DNA of 64,000 nucleotides from Litsea cubeba (taxonomy: Eukaryota; Streptophyta; Magnoliopsida; Laurales; Lauraceae), in NCBI GenBank assembly GCA_012931725.1, contig CM022949.1, positions 59,024,239-59,088,238 of the forward strand, in the 5' to 3' direction. How positions within the stretch are numbered: the first letter of the stretch is position 1; each line of letters opens with the position of its first letter. Shown one piece after another: positions 55,514-64,000 of this stretch. The position numbers were made by a program, and so were the translations under genes. Below the pieces are notes generated by a model. It searched no databases and was not told the origin of the DNA. It was given only the letters and a program-made list of their open reading frames with translations.

Positions 55514-57440
55514 CAATATTCCACAATTGCATGAAATGAAAATACAAATTGAAGTACAGTATTTCAATTGCATGAAATGAAAATACAAATTGAATCCTAG
55601 GGCATTTGAAAGCCGGGATTCGCATCCAACACTCCAAACATAAAACCAGCAGTTTCTTCATATAAAAATGTTTATTCTTTAAAAGAAAAGGAGAGAGGTG
55701 CAATATGCTAATGAAGTGCCTGCTTGTGCAATTCATTTGTCATTTTGCATTATTATTTTATTTCTCTTTTCTTTCCATTTTTTATATTGCATTGGTTTTG
55801 AGAGATTGTATTTTCTCACTGGTTGTGCACTTCTCCACGTCCACATCATTGCAGCATACTTGTATTGAAGTTATTGGTTCGAGTTGCTTCCTCTTGTGGC
55901 TTTTTATTTGGTCTGGGTTTCATTTCACTTGTAATTTTGGATCATATGTGGTTGCTTGTAGTCGTACATATGTAAAAGTTCTACAACCACTGCAAGATCA
56001 GGATACAAAGTTTCATTTGAAAAATGTCATTAGGAAACAATTTGTGATCTACTCAAGGTCTGTACTTTATAAAAGGTTCATTTGGAGAACGGATTGATGA
56101 GCATCTTTTTGGCACTTAGATGGAATCCTCGTCAAGGTGGAGATCATTGAAAATCTATGTTTGGATGAGTCTAAGAAAAAAAATCTAATTAAGTAGGTTT
56201 TATTAATTTTATAATGAATTTCGAACGCTTCCATTTAAAATCCAGGACACTAGAAAATGCTCACCTTCGGTTGGGCTCGCCTCGATGCATGACAATCAAA
56301 GGAGGCAAGAAAATGGAAAGGTTTAGACATGGATTAGGGAATACAAGATGTCAGGCTGATCAAATGTTCCTGTGGCCCTTAGAAGTCCTCAAAGTTTAAT
56401 GGATACACACCGTGATTGTATAAAATCCAACCATGATTAACGTCTAGAACAGTGTGAAATTACGATCAGTGCCAGTTCAAGGGGGGGCTGGTGTGTGCAA
56501 AACATATTGGATTGATCAAAGGTGGGCAATAGGCCCCCAATATGAAAACCTAAAAAGGGGTATGAAAAAAATGAGTTTCTGGTAGAATTTGCCATTTAAA
56601 AGATTACGTCCATGCGAAGAGCTACATGGACAATAAAAGCAAGGGTTTTGTCATACAACTTCCAGGCATTGGTTGTTTGTGAAAGCACTTGCTTGGAGAT
56701 GATTGGGTTTACCAGGTGCACGGCACCTGAACTCTCTCTCTCTCTCTCTCCTACATTGTTGCATTGTATTATGTTCCTTCTTGATGTATTGTATCATACA
56801 TTCATACCTTTGTATCATGTTGCATTGTTTCTCTTAGTGGCAAATGCTTATTTTTGAGATTTTGTTCCCTCATTGGCTGTGTAGTTCTCCACAACTCCAT
56901 AGAGGAAACTATCGACTGAGAACAAATGCATCTGAGAGAGATAAGCTTTTTTAGAGGAATCACTGCCCATCTTTTCTAGAGGAACCATTGATTTTGCAAT
57001 TCTAGCCATGAATCCAACTTTGTTCACCAAAGTAGTTCAGCATCTCTAGCTTCTGTCTTTTTGTTAATCTTTACCTTACTCATCTGTTGCTCTTTCTTTA
57101 ACCTTGAATGAAGTAAAACCATTTGACAACAAAAGAAAAATTGAAGAAGAAAGTATTTTGCATTCAAACTGAGAGCCTCTCAATGTGATCGGCCACCATT
57201 TCTAATAAGACTGTTTCAAACTAATTAAAGTAAGTATCCAACAATCATATTCCCTTAATTGGGATGATTTCCCTTAATTGGTATCTCATCCAAATCCTTA
57301 GAGATCTGTCACACGCATGATATCCTATCAAATAGATTAAAATTATAGCATTTCAGATATTGTGTCCCCAGTACCACAGTAATACCCTTCCTCAAATTGA
57401 TGGTGGTGAATCAACCAACATCAATTAGCCAACAAAGAAT
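55514..57440. other. Presumed first intron / upstream region of the syntaxin gene
   Basis: No exon recognised. A diverged direct repeat links 55796-55838 and 56852-56892 (ttttgaga...ttttgt...ctca(c/t)tggctgtg...ttctccac). Open stretches here carry no recognised protein. Confidence 0.45.
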
Positions 57441-58450
57441 TGATGTTTAACCCGCAGTGGAGCTCTAGTGAAGATGCCAGTAACTTGAAGATCCATAGTA
57501 AAATGGGATAGAGTAAATATCTTCTCATTAAAGGCCACTCAATTTTTTTCATTTAAAAAAAAGGCCTCTTGAATGTAGTAACCATCAACTATCATGTGTT
57601 TCTCACGATAGACTGGATTGGGATGCAATTTGAATAGCACTTGTGTTGTCTGCATGAAGAGGAGTAGCATCTTGCAGTGGAAAATGGAAATTCAAATTCT
57701 TGGAGTACCCCCGTAACTTGACAATGTCTGAATATGCAGAGGACATAGATCCATATTCAGCTTCTGTAGATAATTTAAAAACTTGATCTTGCTTTTCACA
57801 TTTTCAAGAAATTAAGGCATTACTCAGATAGACACGCCATCCCGTCGTGAAACAATAAGTGTATGGGCAACCATCTCAATCAACATCACAGGATGCAGAA
57901 AGTAATTTAAGTCAGTGGGAAAGAAAACCTCTTGTTCAAATGTGCCAAGGAGAAATGTAATGGTTCTTTAAACAAAGGCCAGATGAATATGTCATGAACT
58001 GACTGACATAACCACATGAGAAATGTCTGGCCAAGTAATTGTCAGGTAAACAACACTGCTTACAAGAGTGGGAGTATCAACGAGAGTGTGGGATCTTAAA
58101 GAGTATCGCCTACATCTTTGATGTACTTTACATTCAGTTCTATGGGAGTATCAACCAGGATTGTTTTTTGTATTTGAGGCAGCACAATAAGGTCCTTTGT
58201 GTACTTATGTTAGTTGATAAAAAGTAATCCTTTGAATTTGTGAACCTCAAGTTCTAGGAAATGAGGGGTCCTAAATCCTTCAAAAGGAAGGAAGCATGAA
58301 GAGGGTTTTTTCAGTCCGAGGATGCTATTGGGATCAGTCCCAGCGGCGATGCTGTCATTTACGTAGAAAAGCAAGATAGTAATGCCATGTGCTGAGCCTC
58401 ACAGGTGCCGCTACATTTGGGGTGCCCTACAGTTTCACTTTTCATGATCA
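57440..58450 (-). pseudogene. Degenerate copia RT/RNase H fragment
   Basis: The minus strand, in broken frames, reads 'ILLFYVNDSIAAGTDPNS' (the RT catalytic block, YVDD decayed to YVND), 'PDISHVVMSVSS', 'FLLGTFEQEVFF', 'DGCPYTYCFTTGWRVYLSNA', 'AEYGSMSSAYSDIVKL' and 'LHADNTSAIQIA'. This is the C-terminal part of a Ty1/copia polyprotein, resembling element D next to it but in the opposite orientation. No LTRs or gag were seen. Heavy decay shows it is old. Confidence 0.7.
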
Positions 58451-58509
58451 TTTGGAAATGGTGACATAATCATGTACGACAGGTGATCACATCAATCTAT
58501 GATTAGAGT

Positions 58510-58873
58510 TATCAATTCTGGTCAATTGGCACCATTGATGGGCCATGGGCCTATTATGGTATTTGTTGACACCCTTGACAAAATCTTATAGACAAGTGTA
58601 CATTCCTTTTTAGTTAGACAATTTGATGTAATTAGCCCCAATCAAAGGGGATTTGACACCATTGACAGAATCTTGTCTACAAGTATACATTCCTTTTTTA
58701 GATAGGCAATTTGATGTAATTGGCCCCAATCAAAGGGGATTTGTATCATTGTAATCTTTACAATTGTGGCAACTAATGATATATAAATTCAGGATGCCAT
58801 CAAAGGATAGGCACTCATCTTGGATAATTTTCTCAAATACTTCTTTCGTTTTCAAAGGGTTTCTTCCCTGTCA
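58510..58873 (+). repeat. 5' LTR of element D (364 bp)
   Basis: Starts TATCAATTCTGG and ends TTCCCTGTCA. It contains a ~89-bp internal tandem duplication: 'caatttgatgtaattagccc' at ~58617 and 'caatttgatgtaattggccc' at ~58706, each followed by 'caatcaaaggggattt'. Confidence 0.9.
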
Positions 58874-58885
58874 TGGTATCAGAGC
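58874..58885 (+). other. Primer-binding site of element D
   Basis: TGGTATCAGAGC directly after the LTR, complementary to the 3' end of initiator methionine tRNA, the standard copia primer. Confidence 0.95.
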
Positions 58886-59436
58886 CTTTCATAAGTTAGT
58901 CTTCCCAGTTCAATATCAGAGATCTGACATTCAGATCTACTGATTTCTGGCAAATATCAGTGAAATTACCTGGCTATTCATATCAGAGATCTCTGAATCA
59001 GATCTGATGGTATCTTAGGTGATATCGAACTACACAGAAGGTGTCCTTTCAGTCTGTGGGGTCCATCAGGGATTGATTTTTTATCAGGTGATCAAATCTA
59101 GAAGCAGTCGTCCTTGTCATCCTTCAGATCTAAGGTTGAAGCTGATCTGCTGTGGGGCCCACTCAAGGAGTCGATTGAAGCCGTACCTTTATGAGGTTCG
59201 TCGACCAATATTTCTGGGTTTTACTACATTTTTTAGAATTTTTGGCGCTCTGAAAGGTTAGTTTTTAACCCCACTCTGTCATTCAGCAGTTTTGGGAAAT
59301 AGTTTTTTATCTGGACGATTGGGTTCTATGATCGATTGTGAGATCTTGTGGTTTCTGCATTTTATTTTGGGCTGCCTTTTCTGTGGAACTGAGAAATTTG
59401 GATTTCTGAAATTTCCATCATCTTGCACACCTAAAA

Positions 59437-60296
59437 ATGGCTGATAAAATAGAAGTTTCGCCGGTCAAGTTTAATGGAAAAAATTTCTTCTCTTGGGAAT
59501 TCCAAGTTCGTCTCTTTTTAAGGGGAAAGAATCTTTGGGGACACATAGATGAGACTCTTCCTAAACCAACAGATAATGCTAAATTGGGTCAATGGGAGAC
59601 CAATGATGCTAAGATCATGAGTTGGATCACTAGCTCAATGGAACAACAGATTGTGCTCAATTTACATCCATATAAGACAGCAAAAGAAATGTGGACTATT
59701 TGAGCATAATCTATAATCAAGATAATTCTGCTAGAAAGTATCAATTGAAATGTGATATTTCTGAATATTCTCAAGGGAATAAGTCGATTCAAGACTACTA
59801 TTTCGGGCTTATCAATCTATGGACAATATAGACGAAACTGGTTTACTCCACCCTTTCTGCTGCCTCTCTTCCTGATTTTCGAAAAGAACATATGGACAGC
59901 CAACGAGATCAGTTTATGATAAAACTACGAGTAGAATATGAATTGGTTCGCTTAAATCTGTTGAGCCGTGTCTCCACCCCTTCTCTGAATGAATGTCGCG
60001 GAGAGCTTCTTCGTGAGGAGCAGCGTCTTCTGACTCAAGCTACGATTGACAATAAAGGCACTCCTTCTTTGGATGTTGCCTTTGCTAGTCAAGCCAAGCC
60101 TAGGGACTTGAGCCAAGTTCAGTGTTATTGTTGCAAGGAGTATGGTCATGTGGCTAACCAGTGTAAGAAAAAGGTATGCAATTAGTGCAAAAAAGCTGGG
60201 CATATAATTTATGAATGCCGATGGAGGCCGCAGAATAGAGGGAATCGGGCACGGGCACTTCATACTTCCCATCATGAAGACTCTTCTGATGCAACT
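59437..60296 (+). pseudogene. gag of element D
   Basis: The ATG at 59437 starts MADKIEVSPVKFNGKNFFSW, typical of copia gag, then 'HIDETLPKPTDNAKLGQWET'. A 1-bp loss near 59696 gives an early stop. The text continues in the next frame (KYQLKCDISEYSQGNKSIQD), then after more damage 'VEYELVRLNLLSRVSTPSLN' and a zinc knuckle CYCCKEYGHVANQC (C-x2-C-x4-H-x4-C, ~60127). A TAG at ~60183 interrupts a second knuckle, CKKAGHIIYEC. Confidence 0.8.
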
Positions 60297-62073
60297 ATGC
60301 AACAGGTAGCCCAACAGTCTGCCCCATCAGTTACTCCTACTACTCCAGCCAATACTCTTCCTCCTGAAGTTGTCCAACAGATTTTACAGTCTGCCTTTTC
60401 TGCCCTTGGGCTTACAGGTAAAACACCAACATCTCAACTTTGGTATGTAGACTCCGGTGCCTCTAACCATATGACCTTTTCTTCCTCCATTCTTACTGAT
60501 AGTCAGCCATACCATGGGAATTCAAAAATTCACACTACAGATTGGGAAAGTCTTCCCATTGAGTCTATTGGAAAATTTTTCTCATTCTTTGCCATTGAAT
60601 CAAATGTTTTATTCACCACGATTGTCATCTAATTTATTATCTGTTGGGCAATTGATTGATAACAACTGCATGGTTTCATTTTCTCAATTTGGTTGTGTTG
60701 TGCAGGATCAGGTCTCAGGGAAAGTTCCGGCGAGGGGTCCTAAATGCGGAAGGCTGTTTCCTCTAAGCATATCGACTCCTCTGCTTAATAAATCTTTACT
60801 TTCAGTTGTTGATTCTACTCCTAATAATAATGTTTTTCAGTTATGGCATAGACGTCTAGGACATCCGAATGCCAAAAAATTAATGTTTATGTTAAACTCT
60901 GGATTATTATTCAATAAAAAGAATATTTCTTTTCGTGATGCTTCATTTGATTGTGCAAGCTGTAAAATGGGTAAAAGTAAGATTCTGTCTTTTCATACTC
61001 ATCGTGATATCACCACTGAATGTTTTGATTTAGTTCATAGTGATATTTGGGGAATTTCTCCCGTTATTTCTCATTCGCATCACAAATATTTTGTGACCTT
61101 CATCGACGATTTTAGTAGGTATACGTGGATTTATTTTTTGCATTCCAAATCTGAAGTGTTAGATGCGTTTAAAAAGTTCTTAGCATTTATTGAAAATCAA
61201 TTCTCAAAAAGCATTAAAATTCTTCGTTCAGATTCTGGTGGAGAGTATGTTTCTCATGATTTTCAGGAATTTCTTCATTACAAGGGAATTATTTCCCAAC
61301 GTTCATGTCCATATACCCCTCAACAAAATGGGGTCGCAGAACGGAAAAATCGACATCTCTTGGATGTAACAAGGATCCTACTGCTTGAATCTTCTGTTCC
61401 TTCTTATTTTTGGGTAGAAGCAATTTCCACCACAATTCATCTTATAAATAGAATTCCCTCAGTTAAGTTACAAAACCAGTCTCCTCATTTTTTTTTGTAT
61501 GGTTATCCACCTAGCTACAGTCACCTTCATCCATTTGGTTGTGTCTATTTTGTGCATCTTCCATCCCATGAGCGTCATAAATTATCTGCACAATCTGTAA
61601 AATGTGTCTTTCTTGGTTATGCAGCACATCAAAAAGGTTTCCTGTGTTTTGATCCTAAAATTAATCGTATTCGCAGATCTAGAAATGTCATATTCTTGGA
61701 AAAACAAATTTATTTTCAACTTCACCATGTGTCTTTGCCTCAGTCTACACATTCCTTTTTACATGACTTTGATGATTCTTCTGAAAATATAAGTCAAACC
61801 AGGGGTAGTTTATGTGTGAAGAGGGACGCTTACAACAACGGCGAAGAGGATCCTGACCTGGAACAATCCTTAGCGCCTGATCTTCAACCACTTCGAAGGT
61901 CCACCCGTCCCTCTAAACCACCTGATAGGTATGGGTTCGCTAATAACTCCCTACTTGCCACCTTGAAATCTGTCTCCATACCTAATTCCTATTCGCTCAG
62001 CAACCTTGTTGGCAACATGCAATGCATGAAGAACTTGATGCCTCGCTATCAAATGGCACTTGGGAAATTGTAA
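60297..62073 (+). pseudogene. Protease and integrase of element D
   Basis: The protease active site is 'WYVDSGASNHMTF' (~60445). A frameshift near 60585 leads into the frame open from 60514 to 62073. It holds the pre-integrase block 'LWHRRLGHPNAKKL...CASCKMGKS' (zinc-binding H, H, C, C) and the catalytic integrase core: D in 'DLVHSDIWGI', D in 'ILRSDSGGEYVS' and E in 'YTPQQNGVAERKNRHLLD'. The C-terminal 'HPFGCVYFVHLPSHERHKLS' and 'VFLGYAAHQKGFLCFDPK' follow. The integrase core has no internal stop. Confidence 0.88.
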
Positions 62074-63455
62074 GTTATCCAGAAGGGATAAAACCAATTA
62101 GATGCAAGTGGGTTTACTCGGTCAAGCTCAAATCTGATGGATCGTTAGATCGATATAAAGCACGTCTTATTGCACTGGGCAATCGTCAAGAATATGGGAT
62201 AAATTATGAAGAAACCTTCGCCCCAGTGGCTAAAATGACCACAGTACGGACCATGCTTGCCTTTGCTGCTTCACAAACATGGCCTCTTTATCAAATGGAT
62301 GTAAAAATGTGTTCCTTCATGGTGATCTTAAATAAGATGTATATATGAAACCTCCTCCTGGTTTTCAGAATAAATCTGCCACTGAGGTTTGCAAGTTGCG
62401 ACGGTCACTTTATGGATTGAAACAAGCACCTCGTGCTTGGTTCGACAAATTCAAGCAAACACTACGAAAGATTCAGTTTGTGCAAAGTAAAAATGATCCA
62501 TCTATGTTTCTTCGGAAAAGTTCGTCTGGGATTACGGTTCTTCTCCTTTATGTTGATGACATTATTATCACTGGATCCGATATGATTGGCATTCAAGAGA
62601 TTAAGGATGCACTTAATTCCTCATTTCATATGAAGGACCTGGGAAAGCTTCAATATTTTCTAGGACTAGAAGTTCATACCTCTAAAGGCGGAATCTTTAT
62701 AAATCAACATAAATATGCTACAGATTTGATAAAATTGGCCCGCTTGGAGGATTCCAATCCAGTTGATACACCATTGGAGTTTAATGTAAAGTATAGGCGT
62801 GAGGATGGAGATCTTCTATCTGATGAGACTTACTATAGAAAATTGGTCGGCAGCCATGTTTACTTAACCATCACTCGTCCGGACATTTCCTATGCTGTTA
62901 ACTTAATGAACCAATTCATGACTGAACCACGTCATTGTCATTTAGCTACAGTCAAACAAATCATTCGATATTTACTTGGAACTCCGGATCGAGGATTATT
63001 TTACTCTGCTGGGTCTTCTCTTGATCTCAAAGGCTTCTGTGATGCAGATTGGGCAGGTTGCCCATATACCCGTCGGTCAACCACGGGATGGTGCATGTAT
63101 CTTGGCAATCCACTAATTTCCTAAAAGTGTAAAAAACAATAAATCCTCCACTGAAGCAGAATATCGTGCTATGTCTTCTGCTTGCTCAGAAATTATTTGG
63201 CTCCGAAGGGTGTTATCAGAATTAGGATTTCCTCAGGTGAAGCCCACCTCTCTATATGCTGATAATACCAGTGCTATTAGGATAACAGAAAATCCCATCC
63301 TTCAAGAACGTACTAAACATATTGAAGTGGATTGTCATTTCATACGGAATGCCTTTGATAATAGAACGATTGATCTTCCACATATTTCAACGGATCTTCA
63401 AAATGCAGATATCTTACCAAGGCTTTACCAAGACCCCGTCATCAATTTCTACTGA
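62022..63455 (+). pseudogene. Reverse transcriptase and RNase H of element D
   Basis: The first frame (62022-62348) has 'NGTWEIVSYPEGIKPIRCKW', 'RYKARLIALGNRQEYGINYE' and 'ETFAPVAKMTTVRTMLA'. A frameshift near 62310 disrupts the 'DVKNAFLHG' block. The next frame (62345-63124) has 'LRRSLYGLKQAPRAWFDKF', the catalytic 'LLYVDDIIITGSD' and 'KDLGKLQYFLGLEV', then RNase H with 'GFCDADWAGCPYTRRSTTGW'. A TAA at 63122 and a frameshift precede the last part (63171-63455: 'SSACSEIIWLRRVLSELGFP', 'LYADNTSAIRI', 'TKHIEVDCHFIRN'). At least three breaks. Confidence 0.88.
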
Positions 63456-63491
63456 ACAAATTGTTGCTGATGGACTTACCAGCATCAATTT

Positions 63492-63507
63492 GAGAGGGGG
63501 GGGGGGG
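63492..63507 (+). other. Polypurine tract of element D
   Basis: GAGA followed by 12 G directly before the 3' LTR. Confidence 0.85.
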
Positions 63508-63869
63508 TATCAATTCTGGTCAATTGGCACCATTGATGGGCCATGGGCCTATTATGGTAGTTGTTGACACCCTTGACAAAATCTTGTAGACAAGTGTACA
63601 TTCCTTTTTAGTTAGACAATTTGATGTAATTAGCCCCAATCAAAGGGGATTTGACACCATTGACAGAATCTTGTCTACAAGTGTACATCCCTTTTAGATA
63701 GGCAGTTTGATGTAATTGGCCCCAATCAAAGGGGATTTGTATCATTGTAATCTTTACAATTGTGGCAACTAATGATATATAAATTCAGGAGGCCATTAAA
63801 GGATAGTCACTCATCTTGGATAATTTTCTCTAACACTTCTTTTGTTTTCAAAGGGTTTCTTCCCTGTCA
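63508..63869 (+). repeat. 3' LTR of element D (362 bp)
   Basis: Same start and end as the 5' LTR, with the same internal duplication. Confidence 0.9.
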
Positions 63870-63874
63870 AGAGT

Positions 63875-64000
63875 GTCAACAAAGGACCTTCATTTCTCAG
63901 TCTCAAGTAGAGATTGTAGATGTGAAGCTTTCAGTCACATCTCTACAACATATCGGTCCATGGGAGCCCCATTAAAGGAGACCAAGATATTAAGCTTTGA
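63875..64000. other. Flank right of element D
   Basis: Continuation of the DNA interrupted by D (left flank ends at 58509). No feature recognised. Confidence 0.4.

Larger units (their letters stand above)
58510..63869 (+). mobile_element. Element D: Ty1/copia retrotransposon with TSD AGAGT
   Basis: LTRs at 58510-58873 and 63508-63869, methionine primer site, gag, protease, integrase, RT, RNase H, polypurine tract. AGAGT flanks both sides (58505-58509 and 63870-63874). The order integrase before RT is diagnostic of copia. LTRs differ at about 12 sites plus a 2-bp indel, so it is older than element C. Several frameshifts inactivate it. Confidence 0.93.

Noticed and set aside
55705..56097. 130-codon plus-strand frame
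   Set aside because: Hydrophobic low-complexity translation of T-rich intronic DNA; no domain and antisense to the syntaxin gene.
1..64000. Naming the plant species
   Set aside because: Repeats and one conserved syntaxin support a flowering plant but not a specific taxon without a database search.

Overview
This is nuclear DNA of a flowering plant with a repeat-rich genome. It holds nested LTR retrotransposons, a plant L1-type LINE with a C-terminal RNase H, tRNA-type SINEs, MITEs, and one host gene with many long introns. The host gene is a plant plasma-membrane syntaxin (SYP13-like), identified from 12 in-phase GT-AG exons. I cannot name the species. There are no bacterial-style operons, rRNA genes or CRISPR arrays.

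Layout. (1) 1-10613, minus: element A, a decayed Ty3/gypsy element running off the left edge. It has a ~2.6 kb 5' LTR, a repeat-rich leader, gag, protease, a G-patch-like linker and the start of RT. (2) 10614-20739, minus: element B, an older Tat-type Ty3/gypsy element. Its 3' end is cut by A, and its second RNase H is split by insertion F. (3) 12380-15936, plus: F, with LTR, primer-binding site and gag N-terminus only, yet flanked by a perfect 5-bp target duplication (GCTAG). (4) 20740-41001, plus: a decayed LINE, interrupted by two solo LTRs and by a ~14.4 kb block. That block is a DNA transposon with hAT-like ends, and inside it sits element C (25376-38084). C is a young, almost complete Tat element: its 945-bp LTRs differ at about 6 sites. 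Three near-identical SINE copies in opposing orientations abut its 5' LTR. (5) 41002-58504: the syntaxin gene (minus; exons from 55510 to 42778), with introns holding a 3.9 kb long-inverted-repeat element, MITEs and a degenerate copia fragment. (6) 58510-63869, plus: element D, a Ty1/copia element with non-canonical TA...CA LTR termini and TSD AGAGT.

How the parts work together. C is the most informative element. Sense gag-pol carries gag, zinc knuckle, protease, RT, two RNase H domains and integrase. It is broken by only two 1-bp deletions between RT and the second RNase H. Between pol and the 3' LTR lies a 7-copy minisatellite, then an antisense three-exon reading frame of the 'putative gypsy type transposon' kind. 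That frame has phase-consistent introns, its own TATA-like box and a single internal stop. A second, smaller antisense reading frame has its own TATAAATA.

Inferred order of events, from who interrupts whom: the LINE came first; the hAT-like element entered it; C entered the hAT-like element; the SINE cluster arose at C's left edge. Separately, F entered B and A entered B. D is moderately old (about 12 LTR differences in 362 bp). All calls are from reading the sequence, with no database search.
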